A stretch of DNA of 34,704 bases from an uncultured Burkholderiales bacterium (GTDB taxonomy: Bacteria > Pseudomonadota > Gammaproteobacteria > Burkholderiales > Burkholderiaceae_C). Both the position numbers and the translations under genes were made by a program. Below, piece after piece: positions 7,044 to 15,099 of this stretch (the first letter of the stretch is position 1; every line of letters starts with the position of its first letter). The stretch covers positions 1 to 34,704 of the forward strand of contig CAIODK010000120.1 in assembly GCA_903856995.1 (NCBI GenBank), in the 5' to 3' direction. Under the pieces are notes generated by a model, which was given only the letters and a program-made list of their open reading frames with translations, made no database searches and had not been told where the DNA came from.

Positions 7044-8000
7044 TTGTCCCACATCGACGTGTTGTCCGTTACCAAACTCTCGCCCCTGCTTGAGCCCCAA
7101 TTGCGTGCCGTTTTCAATTTGCATGACCGTTTGCATGAAACAGACCCCGCCGCCTTTGCCAAGATCGCGCCCAGCATCCGCGCCATTGCGGCCAGTGGCG
7201 AATCCAAGGTCCCCGCTGCCTTGATCGCGCAACTGCCTGCACTCGAAATCATCTCGGTGTTTGGCGTGGGCTACGACGGCGTGGATGTCGCCGCGGCCAA
7301 AGCCCGTGGCGTGATGGTCACCCACACCCCCAACGTGCTGAATGACGATGTGGCGGACTTGGCCATCGGCCTCATGCTGGCAGCAGCCCGTCAATTACCT
7401 GCCGCAGATCGTTATGTGAAAGAAGGTAAATGGCCCACAGGCCCCATGCCGCTGGCGCGCAAAGTCTCAGGCGCGCGCTTGGGCATCGTGGGTATTGGCC
7501 GCATTGGACAAGCGATTGCACAGCGCGCCTTGGCATTCAACATGTCCGTGGCCTACACCGCGCGCAGCGCAAAGGCAGACTTGCCCTTCCGCTACTTCCC
7601 CAGCCCTGCGGCCTTGGCTGCTGAATGCGACTACTTGGTGGTCATCACCCCGGGCGGCGCGGGTACGCACAAGCTGATCAATGCCGAGGTCTTAAAAGCC
7701 TTGGGCACGAAAGGCATCTTGATCAACGTCGCACGTGGCTCGGTGGTGGATGAAGCCGCCTTGATCGACGCCCTCAAAAACGAGGTGATCGGTGGCGCTG
7801 GTTTGGACGTCTTCGAAAGTGAACCCAACGTGCCAGAGGCCTTGCGCGCCCTCCCTCACGTGGTGCTGGCGCCCCACATTGGCAGCGCCACTCGCCAGAC
7901 ACGTCAAGCCATGGCAGACCTTGCCTTCAACAACCTCAAGTCACACTTTGATGGCCATGCCGTCCACACGCCTGTGCCGGAATGTGAACCCAAGGGTTAA
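7044..8000 (+). CDS. D-isomer-specific 2-hydroxyacid dehydrogenase
   Basis: NAD(P)-dependent reductase of 318 residues in the glyoxylate/hydroxypyruvate/2-ketogluconate reductase family. The cofactor loop is VGIGRIG (residues 149-155). The catalytic triad of the family is visible as Arg231 (NVARGSVVDE), Glu260 (DVFESEP) and His278 (APHIG). Translation starts at a TTG at 7044, supported by AGGAG six bases upstream; there is no ATG nearby in frame. It is the first plus-strand gene from the divergent control region. A 102-bp gap with a second candidate operator separates it from the transporter genes. In a cluster with idonate and gluconate dehydrogenases, reduction of 2-ketogluconate, or of hydroxypyruvate/glyoxylate from side reactions, is plausible. 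The sequence alone does not choose between them. Confidence 0.85.
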   Translation: MSHIDVLSVTKLSPLLEPQLRAVFNLHDRLHETDPAAFAKIAPSIRAIAASGESKVPAALIAQLPALEIISVFGVGYDGVDVAAAKARGVMVTHTPNVLNDDVADLAIGLMLAAARQLPAADRYVKEGKWPTGPMPLARKVSGARLGIVGIGRIGQAIAQRALAFNMSVAYTARSAKADLPFRYFPSPAALAAECDYLVVITPGGAGTHKLINAEVLKALGTKGILINVARGSVVDEAALIDALKNEVIGGAGLDVFESEPNVPEALRALPHVVLAPHIGSATRQTRQAMADLAFNNLKSHFDGHAVHTPVPECEPKG

Positions 8001-8040
8001 CCCAAGACATACGGGTAACTCCGCATTCTTGGACCACCCA

Positions 8041-8053
8041 ATCATCATACGAT
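8041..8053 (-). promoter_or_regulatory. Candidate GntR/FCD operator, site 2
   Basis: The plus strand reads ATCATCATACGAT; the minus strand reads ATCGTATGATGAT, 11 of 13 identical to site 1 (ATGGTATGACGAT). The symmetric positions are ATC-n-T-nnn-A-n-GAT. It lies about 50 bp upstream of the binding-protein start at 8103, in the 102-bp gap after the dehydrogenase. Only a weak -35-like TTGGAC (8029-8034) is seen nearby. The gap also holds the short palindrome GGGTTAACCC over the preceding stop codon. Confidence 0.45.
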
Positions 8054-8102
8054 AGCCGCAAGGTCCCAAAAAAGCCTTATCCTAAAAACTCAGGAGACAA
8101 CG

Positions 8103-9485
8103 ATGAAATTGAAAACTTGGCTGACTGGCGCACTTGTCGCCGCAGGCCTGGTGACGGCTGTAGGCCCCGCCATGGCTCAGGAGAAATTAACAGTTTGGTG
8201 GGTCAAAGGTTTTTACAAAGCTGAAGATGACGCTTTGTTTGTAGCCATCAAAAAATTTGAAGAGAAAAACAAAGGTATCAAGATCGAGCTCTCGCAGTAC
8301 CCGATCCAAGACATGATTCCTAAGACCGTGGCCGCGCTTGACTCGGGCAATCCACCCGATGTGGCGTATGCCGACGTGTACGACTTCCAAGTCACAGCCA
8401 AGTGGGCGTATGACGGCAAACTCGAAGACGTGAGCAGCGTGATCGACAAAGTTCGCAACAACTTTGAACCCGCCGCGCTGTCCACCACGTTCTTGTACAA
8501 CAACCAAACCAAGACGCGCGCTTATTACGCCTACCCCATCAAGCAACAGACCATGCACATCCAGTACTGGAAAGACATGCTCGCCGATGCAGGCTACAAG
8601 CCAAGCGACATTCCGACCGACTGGAAAGGCTACTGGGACTTCTGGTGCTCTAAGGTTCAAACCGGCTACCGCCAAAAAACCGGCAAGCGTGCGTTTGGCA
8701 CCGGCTTCCCCATGGGCGTGGATTCGAGCGACTCGTTCTTCTCATTCCTCACCTTCATGGATGCCTACAACGTGAAGTTGGTGACCGACTCCGGCAAGCT
8801 CACGGTCGACGATCCTGAGGTGCGTCAAGGCCTGATCAACGCGTTGAACGACTACACCGCGGTGTACACCAAGGGCTGTACGCCTCCGTCGTCCACCAGC
8901 TGGAAAGACCCCGACAACAATGTCTCCTTCCACAACAAGACCATCGTGATGACGCACAACGCGACCATTTCGATCGCGGCTAAGTGGCTCGACGACATGA
9001 ACAACGAGGCCTTGAACGCTGAGCAGCGTGCAACAGCCAAGAAAAACTACACCGAGCTGATTGCCACCTCTGGCTTCCCCAACAAGCCCGATGGCACGAA
9101 GATGGTGTATCGCAGCGCGGTCAAAACAGGCGTGATCTTCAAAGAGGCGAAGCACAAAGAATCTGCGAAGAAATTCGTTGCTTTCTTGCTTGAAGAAGCC
9201 AACTTGACACCTTACGTCGAAGGCTCTTTGGGTCGCTGGTTCCCAGTGACAAAAGCCGCACAACAACGTCCGTTCTGGAAAGCTGATCCCGCCCGCTTGG
9301 CTGTGTACAACCAGTACATGTCTGGCACCGTGCCGTTCGAGTTCACCAAGAACTACAAGTTCACCGTGCTCAACAACGAAAACGTGTGGGCCAAAGCCAT
9401 GAACCGCATGCTGAATGAGAAAGTGCCGACTGAAAAGGCTGTGGACGAGATGATCGCCCGCATCAAGGAAGTCGCTGGCAACTAA
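8103..9485 (+). CDS. Sugar ABC transporter periplasmic binding protein
   Basis: Extracellular solute-binding protein family 1 (MalE/UgpB-like) of 460 residues, the high-affinity receptor of a CUT1 importer. A clear Sec signal peptide is present: positive MKLK, a hydrophobic core, then AMA with likely cleavage after residue 25, so the mature protein starts QEKLTVWW. The family feature of an early LTVWWVKGF strand followed by a helix (AIKKFEEKNKGIKIEL) is present, as is the PPDVAYAD segment. At 460 residues it is somewhat longer than the common 410-440. AGGAG six bases before the ATG gives a strong ribosome site. It is the first of four consecutive transporter genes and is followed by a 12-bp hairpin. 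The substrate is not predictable from sequence; the neighbours point to a sugar, sugar acid or a glycoside of one. Confidence 0.9.
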   Translation: MKLKTWLTGALVAAGLVTAVGPAMAQEKLTVWWVKGFYKAEDDALFVAIKKFEEKNKGIKIELSQYPIQDMIPKTVAALDSGNPPDVAYADVYDFQVTAKWAYDGKLEDVSSVIDKVRNNFEPAALSTTFLYNNQTKTRAYYAYPIKQQTMHIQYWKDMLADAGYKPSDIPTDWKGYWDFWCSKVQTGYRQKTGKRAFGTGFPMGVDSSDSFFSFLTFMDAYNVKLVTDSGKLTVDDPEVRQGLINALNDYTAVYTKGCTPPSSTSWKDPDNNVSFHNKTIVMTHNATISIAAKWLDDMNNEALNAEQRATAKKNYTELIATSGFPNKPDGTKMVYRSAVKTGVIFKEAKHKESAKKFVAFLLEEANLTPYVEGSLGRWFPVTKAAQQRPFWKADPARLAVYNQYMSGTVPFEFTKNYKFTVLNNENVWAKAMNRMLNEKVPTEKAVDEMIARIKEVAGN

Positions 9486-9492
9486 GCGCCAC

Positions 9493-9528
9493 ACCCGATG
9501 ACTCTTGTTTGAACTTGAGTCATCGGGT
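9493..9528 (+). terminator. 12-bp perfect hairpin after binding-protein gene
   Basis: ACCCGATGACTC (9493-9504) pairs perfectly with GAGTCATCGGGT (9517-9528) across a 12-base loop. It begins 8 bp after the binding-protein stop codon. Only CGTTTC follows, so it is not a classical U-tract terminator. It may act as a partial terminator or a 3'-end stabiliser that keeps the binding-protein mRNA more abundant than the permease mRNA, as known for several binding-protein-dependent operons. Confidence 0.6.
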
Positions 9529-9604
9529 CGTTTCACCCAATCCCCTTGTTTAAAAACAGGTCTGCCTTGCGCAAGCACGGCATGCCCAGAGGCTGCTTTT
9601 GCCC

Positions 9605-10465
9605 ATGACTACCCAAGTTGCTCACCTGTTACCACCGCCGACGGCTCGACTGAGTTCGTGGGAGTTTTGGGGCCGCCTGATGGTGCTCCCCTACCTGGCC
9701 GTGTTTTTCATATTCGTGTTGTACCCCGTGTTCTACGGCCTGTGGCTGGCACGTCATCCACAAAGCTATGTGGACTTGTTCAACGACCCCATTTTCTTTC
9801 GCAGCGCTGCCAATACTCTGGTGTTCTTGGTCGTCGCCATCAACCTCAAGATGGTTGTGGCACTGACCCTGTCTGGCTTCTTTGTCTTAGAGCGCTGGTG
9901 GATCAAGATCGTCGCCGCTGTGTTTATCTTGCCTTGGGCTGTACCTTCGATTCCGACCATCCTGTCGGTGCGCTTCATGTTGAACCCCGAGTGGGGCATC
10001 ATCAACAGCGCCATCTTCCGATGGACTGGGTTGGACGGCCCCAACTGGCTCAATGACCCCACTTTGGCGCTGAGTCTTTCGATGCTCATGCACATCTGGA
10101 AATCGTTGCCGTTTTGGACCTTGATCTTGGTGGCGGCGCGCTTGGCAATTCCGACCGAGCAATACGAAGCCGCCTCGGTCGACGGTGCAACACGTTGGCA
10201 AAAGTTCAAGTTCATCACGTGGCCTTCCATGCGCTCGCTGTATTTGACTTCGACCATCTTGTCCATGATTTGGACACTGGGCGACTTCAACAGCGTCTAC
10301 CTGCTCACAGGTGGCGGACCCGCCGACATGACACATGTCTTGGCCACTTTAGGCATCCGCTATCTGCGCCTCGATCAGGTTGATTTGGCAATGGCCTCTA
10401 TCGTGGTGGCGCTGCCCTTTGTGTTGCCTTTGGTTTATTTCATGATGAAGAGGCTGTCGAAATGA
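9605..10465 (+). CDS. Sugar ABC transporter permease (MalF/UgpA-type)
   Basis: First inner-membrane permease of the CUT1 importer, 286 residues from the ATG at 9605. About six hydrophobic segments are visible, starting with LMVLPYLAVFFIFVLYPVFYG. The cytoplasmic EAA loop that contacts the ATPase is EQYEAASVDGATRWQKFKFI. A TTG at 9599 is in frame and has better spacing (6 bases) to AGAGG at 9588-9592 than the ATG (12 bases), so the true start could be two codons earlier. The first 119 bp after the binding-protein gene hold the hairpin. The end overlaps the next permease gene by ATGA. This gene and the next form the heterodimeric channel. Confidence 0.88.
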   Translation: MTTQVAHLLPPPTARLSSWEFWGRLMVLPYLAVFFIFVLYPVFYGLWLARHPQSYVDLFNDPIFFRSAANTLVFLVVAINLKMVVALTLSGFFVLERWWIKIVAAVFILPWAVPSIPTILSVRFMLNPEWGIINSAIFRWTGLDGPNWLNDPTLALSLSMLMHIWKSLPFWTLILVAARLAIPTEQYEAASVDGATRWQKFKFITWPSMRSLYLTSTILSMIWTLGDFNSVYLLTGGGPADMTHVLATLGIRYLRLDQVDLAMASIVVALPFVLPLVYFMMKRLSK

Positions 10466-11304
10466 GTTTGAAAAAAATCACCTCCGAAGCCAAACTGCTT
10501 TTGATCGGCATTCCCGTCTTGCTGTGGACCCTGTTCCCTCTGTATCACATGGTGTTGTTCGCGATCTCGCCACGGGATACCGCCACTTCTGGGCGCTTGT
10601 GGCCAGAGCACCCGACACTGCAAAACTTTGAGATCGTGTTCAAGAAGCAGCACTTCTACCTCGATCACTTTTGGTCACAACTCGGCAACTCATTTGTCAT
10701 CGCCATCACGGTGGGTGCGCTCACCTTGCTGGTTGCCACCACCTCCGCTTTTGCCATCAGTCGACTGAAGGTTCGCGGGGGGCAAACCGTGATGAACTTG
10801 GCCTTGTTCACCTACTTCATTCCTGCGGCCTTCTTGGCGGTACCGATGTACAAAACCATGGGCTTGTATGGTTTGCTCAACAACCAATGGGCGTTGATCT
10901 TGGCCATGGTCACCATCGCCTCACCATATTGCATTTGGGTGCTCAAACAAGCCAGCGACAAACTGCCGTTTGAGCTAGACGAGGCCGCCCGCATTGACGG
11001 CGCAACGGCGCTGCAATTGTTTTGGATGGTGTACCTGCCATTGATGGTTCCCTCACTTGTTGCCGTGGGCACCTATGCCCTGCTGCTGGCGTGGAACGAA
11101 TACCTCTACGCCTTCTTGCTGTTGTCCAACGACCTGGATGTGACCTTAGCGGTCGCCCTAGGCAACTTCTTATCTGCCGACGATTCCCCTTGGGAGTTGT
11201 TGATGGCGACCGGCTTGGTGTACGCCCTGCCGCCTGCCGCAATTTATTACACATTCAAACGTTACATGGTGTCTGGCTTGACCGCCGGCGCAGTCAAGAG
11301 CTAA
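10462..11304 (+). CDS. Sugar ABC transporter permease (MalG/UgpE-type)
   Basis: Second inner-membrane permease of the importer, 280 residues. Hydrophobic segments include [22 protein letters not shown] near the N-terminus and four to five more. The EAA loop is [25 protein letters not shown], the typical MalG-type sequence. The ATG overlaps the stop of the preceding permease gene (ATGA), implying coupled, equimolar synthesis. The next gene, for the ATPase, begins 11 bp downstream. The C-terminal end [13 protein letters not shown] is characteristic of CUT1 permeases, where GLTAGAVK is a conserved ending. It works with the preceding permease and the ATPase below; substrate unknown. Confidence 0.9.
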   Translation: MSLKKITSEAKLLLIGIPVLLWTLFPLYHMVLFAISPRDTATSGRLWPEHPTLQNFEIVFKKQHFYLDHFWSQLGNSFVIAITVGALTLLVATTSAFAISRLKVRGGQTVMNLALFTYFIPAAFLAVPMYKTMGLYGLLNNQWALILAMVTIASPYCIWVLKQASDKLPFELDEAARIDGATALQLFWMVYLPLMVPSLVAVGTYALLLAWNEYLYAFLLLSNDLDVTLAVALGNFLSADDSPWELLMATGLVYALPPAAIYYTFKRYMVSGLTAGAVKS

Positions 11305-11315
11305 GGAAGACAAAG

Positions 11316-12371
11316 ATGGCATCCGTTTCATTTAACAACGTTCAAAAAACCTACGGCAACAAAGTCAAGGTCATTCACGGCATCACGTTCGACATTCAGG
11401 ATGGCGAATTCGTGGTGTTGGTTGGCCCATCTGGTTGTGGCAAGTCCACCTTGCTGCGCATGTTGGCCGGCTTGGAAGACATCTCTGGTGGCGAGATCAG
11501 CATCGACACGACCGTGATCAACGAGCTTGAGTCCAAAGATCGCGACATCGCCATGGTGTTCCAAAGCTACGCGCTCTACCCTCACATGACGGTGCGCGAA
11601 AACATGGCCTTCTCGCTCCGCTTACGCAAAGCCGATGCCAAAACCACACAAGACCGAGTGGCCCACGCTGCCGACATTTTGAGCTTGAGCCCCTTGCTGG
11701 AACGCTACCCGCGCGAGTTGTCAGGCGGCCAACGCCAGCGCGTCGCGATGGGTCGCGCCATCGTGCGTGACCCCAAAGTTTTTTTGTTTGATGAACCACT
11801 CTCCAACCTAGACGCCAAGTTGCGCGTGGCGATGCGTGCCGAAATCAAGGCTTTGCATCAACGCCTCAAAACGACCACGGTGTATGTGACACATGACCAA
11901 ATCGAAGCCATGACCATGGCCGACCGGATTGTGGTGATGCACGACGGCATCGTCGAACAAATTGGGACACCGCTGGAGTTGTTCGACCGCCCCGGCAATT
12001 TGTTTGTGGCGCAATTCATTGGGTCCCCTTCGATGAACGTGTTCAAAGGCACCGTCAACAACGGTAGCGTTTCTGGCCTTGGCGCGCAGTGGCCGATGCC
12101 GCCAGATGCGTCACATGTCGCCTCAGGCACGGTGGTGCATTACGGCATTCGTCCCGGCGATTTGGAACTGGCCAGCAGCGGCATTGCAGCCAAAGTGGTG
12201 GTCGTGGAGCCGACGGGTGCAGAGACCGAATTGCTGCTGCAAATTGGCGATCAAAAATTCACACTGGTCATGCACGGCCGCACACAAGTGCGCCCCGATG
12301 ACACGGTGTTCCTGCAATTCGATGCCGCCAAAGCCCACGTGTTTGACGGCACCACGGAACAACGCCTCTGA
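11316..12371 (+). CDS. Sugar ABC transporter ATPase (MalK/UgpC family)
   Basis: ATP-binding subunit of 351 residues that powers the CUT1 importer on the cytoplasmic face. All catalytic motifs are intact: Walker [10 protein letters not shown] (37-45), Q-loop FQSYALYPH, signature LSGGQ (135-139), Walker B VFLFDEP with Asp159-Glu160, and switch His193. The C-terminal third (about residues 240-351) is a TOBE/MOP-like regulatory domain, as in MalK and UgpC. I use the ATG at 11316, preceded by AAGGAAG; the ORF-track start at 11022 reads through the permease gene in another frame. The stop is 2 bp before the gluconokinase ATG. Having its own ATPase suggests the transporter works as a complete unit. 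Confidence 0.92.
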   Translation: MASVSFNNVQKTYGNKVKVIHGITFDIQDGEFVVLVGPSGCGKSTLLRMLAGLEDISGGEISIDTTVINELESKDRDIAMVFQSYALYPHMTVRENMAFSLRLRKADAKTTQDRVAHAADILSLSPLLERYPRELSGGQRQRVAMGRAIVRDPKVFLFDEPLSNLDAKLRVAMRAEIKALHQRLKTTTVYVTHDQIEAMTMADRIVVMHDGIVEQIGTPLELFDRPGNLFVAQFIGSPSMNVFKGTVNNGSVSGLGAQWPMPPDASHVASGTVVHYGIRPGDLELASSGIAAKVVVVEPTGAETELLLQIGDQKFTLVMHGRTQVRPDDTVFLQFDAAKAHVFDGTTEQRL

Positions 12372-12373
12372 AC

Positions 12374-12883
12374 ATGACTGCACCTCGCCTCATCATCATG
12401 GGTGTGAGCGGCTGCGGCAAAAGCACCGTGGGCGAGCGCTTGGCGCATCGGCTTGGCGTGCCCTTCTTAGAAGGTGACGCACTACACCCACCCCGCAACG
12501 TGGCACTAATGGCGGCGGGCACGGCCTTGACCGATGCTGATCGCACCGCCTGGCTCGACGCCATTGCGGCACGCTTGTCTGCCCTGGGCGCAGAGGATGG
12601 CATGGTGGTGTCGTGCTCCGCTTTGAAGCGGGTTTATCGCGACCGCTTACGGGCTGCCTTGCCAGACCTTCGCTTTGTGCTCTTGCATGGTGACCGCGCC
12701 TTACTCACCCAACGCCTGGGCAACCGACAAGGCCACTACATGCCTCCCGCCTTGCTGGGAAGTCAGCTTGACGTTTTGGAAGTTCCTAGCCCGGATGAAG
12801 CAGCACTCACCCTCGACATTGCCGAGCCGGTTGATCGCTTGGTCTCACTGATAGAACAACACTTGCCTTCACACACGTCATGA
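12374..12883 (+). CDS. gntK: Gluconokinase (GntK/IdnK type)
   Basis: Cytosolic kinase that phosphorylates D-gluconate to 6-phosphogluconate with ATP. At 169 residues it has the standard length. The P-loop is GVSGCGKST (10-18), followed by the family motifs FLEGDALHPP, LTDADR, SCSALKRVYRDRLR and GHYMPPALLGSQ. It starts 2 bp after the ATPase gene and overlaps the gluconate 5-dehydrogenase gene by ATGA. The order kinase, 5-keto-gluconate reductase, idonate dehydrogenase reproduces the enzymatic content of the E. coli idn system (IdnK, IdnO, IdnD). This supports a route L-idonate, 5-ketogluconate, gluconate, 6-phosphogluconate. Whether it is a general GntK or a dedicated IdnK cannot be told from sequence. 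Confidence 0.92.
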   Translation: MTAPRLIIMGVSGCGKSTVGERLAHRLGVPFLEGDALHPPRNVALMAAGTALTDADRTAWLDAIAARLSALGAEDGMVVSCSALKRVYRDRLRAALPDLRFVLLHGDRALLTQRLGNRQGHYMPPALLGSQLDVLEVPSPDEAALTLDIAEPVDRLVSLIEQHLPSHTS

Positions 12884-13650
12884 TCAACGCACACACATTT
12901 CGACTGGATGGCCGCTTGGCTTTTGTAACTGGCTCTTCGGCTGGGATTGGTTTGGGTCTGGCACGCGGCTTGGCCCAAGCTGGCGCGACCTTGGTGCTCA
13001 ACGGCCGCGACGCCACCAAACTGACTGTCGCGGCGAACACCTTGCGCGCCGAAGGATTCACTGTCCACGAGCGCGCGTTTGACGTGACTGATCCGCTGGC
13101 CGTCAAAGCCAATGTCGACAGCATTGAGCGCGAGGTGGGCGGCATTGACATCTTGATCAACAACGCAGGCATTCAGCGACGCGCACCCTTGCACGAGTTC
13201 TCGCACCAAGACTGGCATGAGCTCATGCAAACCAACTTGGATAGTGTGTTCTTTGTGGGCCAAGCCGTGGCGCAATACATGATCACACGCAAGAAGGGTC
13301 GCATCATCAACATTTGTTCGGTGCAAAGCGAGTTGGGTCGCCCAGGAATTTCCCCCTACATGGCGAGCAAAGGAGCGCTCAAGATGCTGACCAAAGGCAT
13401 GGCGATTGATTGGGGCCCACTGGGACTCAACGTCAACGGCATTGGGCCCGGCTATTTCAAAACCGAGTTAAACGACAAGCTGGTCAACGACCCCACCTTC
13501 AGCGCATGGCTCACCAACCGCACCCCAAGCCGCCGCTGGGGGGAGGTGGAAGAGCTCGCGGGTGCTGCGGTGTTCTTGGCCAGCGATGCCTCCAGTTTTG
13601 TGAACGGCCACATTTTGTATGTTGACGGCGGCGTGACAGCGCAGCTGTAA
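12880..13650 (+). CDS. idnO: Gluconate 5-dehydrogenase / 5-keto-D-gluconate reductase
   Basis: Classical SDR of 256 residues that interconverts 5-keto-D-gluconate and D-gluconate with NAD(P)H. The cofactor motif is TGSSAGIG (17-24), NNAG lies at 94-97, and the catalytic residues are Ser147, Tyr160 and Lys164 (YMASK). Family-specific stretches are NNAGIQRRAPLHEF, CSVQSELGRPGISPY and RTPSRRWGEVEEL, which are characteristic of gluconate 5-dehydrogenases and set this gene apart from the other SDRs here. The ATG overlaps the gluconokinase stop (ATGA). It sits between the gluconokinase and idonate dehydrogenase genes, consistent with an idonate/5-ketogluconate pathway. Confidence 0.9.
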   Translation: MINAHTFRLDGRLAFVTGSSAGIGLGLARGLAQAGATLVLNGRDATKLTVAANTLRAEGFTVHERAFDVTDPLAVKANVDSIEREVGGIDILINNAGIQRRAPLHEFSHQDWHELMQTNLDSVFFVGQAVAQYMITRKKGRIINICSVQSELGRPGISPYMASKGALKMLTKGMAIDWGPLGLNVNGIGPGYFKTELNDKLVNDPTFSAWLTNRTPSRRWGEVEELAGAAVFLASDASSFVNGHILYVDGGVTAQL

Positions 13651-13662
13651 AGAGGAAACCCC

Positions 13663-14718
13663 ATGAGCAAAGCGATCGTCTGCCACGCCCCCGAAGACCT
13701 GCGTTTAGACACCTTAGAAACCGAGACGCTCGGCCCACATCAACTCGCCGTGCGGGTGGCCTATGGTGGCATTTGCGGCTCAGACCTGCACTACTTCCGT
13801 CATGGCGGTTTTGGCACCATCCGAATCAAAGAGCCCATGGTGCTGGGGCATGAAGTGTCAGGGATCGTGAGCGCAGTAGGCGCCTCGGTGACCCAGTTTG
13901 TGGCAGGCCAGCGCATCGCAATTTCGCCTTCGCGTCCGTGCGGGCAATGCCACTACTGCCAAAAAGGCCAGCACAACCATTGCTTGGACATGCGCTTTTA
14001 CGGCAGTGCCATGCGCTTTCCTCACATCCAAGGTGCGTTCCGCGAGTCCTTGGTGATCGACGCTTCACAAGCACACCCCCTCAACGACAACCTGAGTTTG
14101 TCGCTCGCTACCTTGGCCGAACCTTTGTCGGTCGGTTTGCACGCCATCCAACGCGCGGGCTCGGTGTTTGGCAAACAGGTTTTGGTCACCGGCTGCGGGC
14201 CCATTGGCGCGCTCTTGATCGCTGGCCTGCGACGCGCGGGTGCCGCACGCATCGTGGCGGTGGACGTGACCGACCAACCGTTAGTCTGTGCACGCGCCAT
14301 GGGGGCGGATGAAACCATCAACCTCACCACCACGCCCGATGGCTTGGCGCCCTTTGCAGCAAACAAGGGGGTATTTGACGTGATGTTTGAAGCCTCCGGC
14401 AATGACAAAGCCTTGCGCAGTGGATTGGATATCGTGGCACCGCGTGGTGTGATTGTGAGCATCGGCCTCGGTGGCGATTCCACCTTGCCTTTGAACCAGT
14501 TGGTGGGCAAAGAACTTGAGCTGCGCGGCACCTTCCGCTTCCACGAAGAGTTTGCTGTGGCCGTGCGCTTTTTAAACGAGGGGTTGATTGACGGTCGGCC
14601 AGTCATCTCACATGTCATTGATTTTGATCAAGCCATTCACGCCTTTGAATTGGCCGGCGACAAAAGCCAAGCCATGAAGGTTCAGATTAACTTTGGCGCG
14701 GATAAAGTAAGCACATGA
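13663..14718 (+). CDS. idnD: L-idonate 5-dehydrogenase (zinc-dependent MDR)
   Basis: Zinc-containing medium-chain dehydrogenase of 351 residues that oxidises L-idonate to 5-keto-D-gluconate with NAD(P). The catalytic zinc ligands are visible as Cys38 (GICGSDLHY) and His63-Glu64 (GHEVSG). The structural zinc site is complete: Cys93, Cys96, Cys99 and Cys107. The stretch YFRHGGFGTIRIKEPMVLGH is typical of idonate dehydrogenases. The Rossmann segment VTGCGPIGALLIAGLRRAG is intact. An AGAGGA site precedes the ATG by 7 bases. It follows idnO by 12 bp and overlaps the cupin gene by ATGA. A sorbitol/xylitol-type dehydrogenase is the main alternative, but the idnO and gntK neighbours favour idonate. 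Confidence 0.87.
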   Translation: MSKAIVCHAPEDLRLDTLETETLGPHQLAVRVAYGGICGSDLHYFRHGGFGTIRIKEPMVLGHEVSGIVSAVGASVTQFVAGQRIAISPSRPCGQCHYCQKGQHNHCLDMRFYGSAMRFPHIQGAFRESLVIDASQAHPLNDNLSLSLATLAEPLSVGLHAIQRAGSVFGKQVLVTGCGPIGALLIAGLRRAGAARIVAVDVTDQPLVCARAMGADETINLTTTPDGLAPFAANKGVFDVMFEASGNDKALRSGLDIVAPRGVIVSIGLGGDSTLPLNQLVGKELELRGTFRFHEEFAVAVRFLNEGLIDGRPVISHVIDFDQAIHAFELAGDKSQAMKVQINFGADKVST

Positions 14719-15098
14719 CCACATTTCAAAAAATCATTCTTTTCACCGACACCGATGGCTGTGCGCGCTTTCGCGAAGAGCCTGTCGCTTTGACAGAAGG
14801 CAAGCCGCAAGCCCGTTTGTCCCAACTCATGGCCAGTGGGGGCTATCAACTTCGTCACAGCCCGGTGGGCTTTCGCAGCACCTTTCACTGCAGCGACCAC
14901 GCGCAATGGGTGTTCATTTTGAGCGGCCACATGGAGATTGGTTTGCAAGACGGCAGCTCGCGCGTGTTCAGCCCCGGCGAACATTTTTACTCGGAAGATC
15001 TGTTGCCTGCAGGGGCCACCTTTGATGCCCAAGTGCATGGCCATTGGAGTCGGCAAGTTGGCAACACGCCCTTGGTCACCTTGTTTGTTCGTGGTTAA
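14715..15098 (+). CDS. Small cupin-domain protein of unknown role
   Basis: Single-domain protein of 127 residues with a cupin core. The first cupin motif region reads HCSDHAQWVFILSGHMEIGLQDG, followed by FSPGEHFYSED, and ends in a strand-rich tail (TPLVTLFVRG). Several His and Glu residues could bind a metal ion. It overlaps idnD by ATGA and ends one base before the GntR regulator start, so it is clearly part of the operon. Small cupins in sugar-acid clusters may act as isomerases, mutarotases, lyases or ligand sensors. The sequence does not decide, and I do not recognise a characterised relative. Its tight coupling to idnD and the regulator suggests either a step in the pathway or sensing of an intermediate. 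Confidence 0.75.
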   Translation: MTTFQKIILFTDTDGCARFREEPVALTEGKPQARLSQLMASGGYQLRHSPVGFRSTFHCSDHAQWVFILSGHMEIGLQDGSSRVFSPGEHFYSEDLLPAGATFDAQVHGHWSRQVGNTPLVTLFVRG

Positions 15099-15099
15099 C

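Noticed and set aside
7994-8003. Palindrome GGGTTAACCC over the stop of the 2-hydroxyacid dehydrogenase as a terminator or operator
   Set aside because: It is only 10 bp with no loop or U-tract and no second copy near a promoter; likely chance.
8405-8420. Third copy of the GTATGACG operator core inside the binding-protein gene
   Set aside because: Only the central 8 bases match, the flanking AT...AT positions do not, and it lies within conserved coding sequence.
8742-9578. 278-aa minus-strand ORF opposite the sugar binding protein
   Set aside because: Antisense shadow of a strong coding gene with signal peptide; no recognisable domain or convincing ribosome site.
11022-11315. Extended N-terminus of the MalK-type ATPase (449-aa ORF)
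   Set aside because: It is a frame shadow of the upstream permease gene; the family N-terminus starts at MASVSFNNV with AAGGAAG upstream.
14938-15099. Extended N-terminus of the GntR regulator (311-aa ORF)
   Set aside because: The extension lies inside the cupin gene in another frame; GntR homologues start close to the helix-turn-helix, matching the ATG at 15100.
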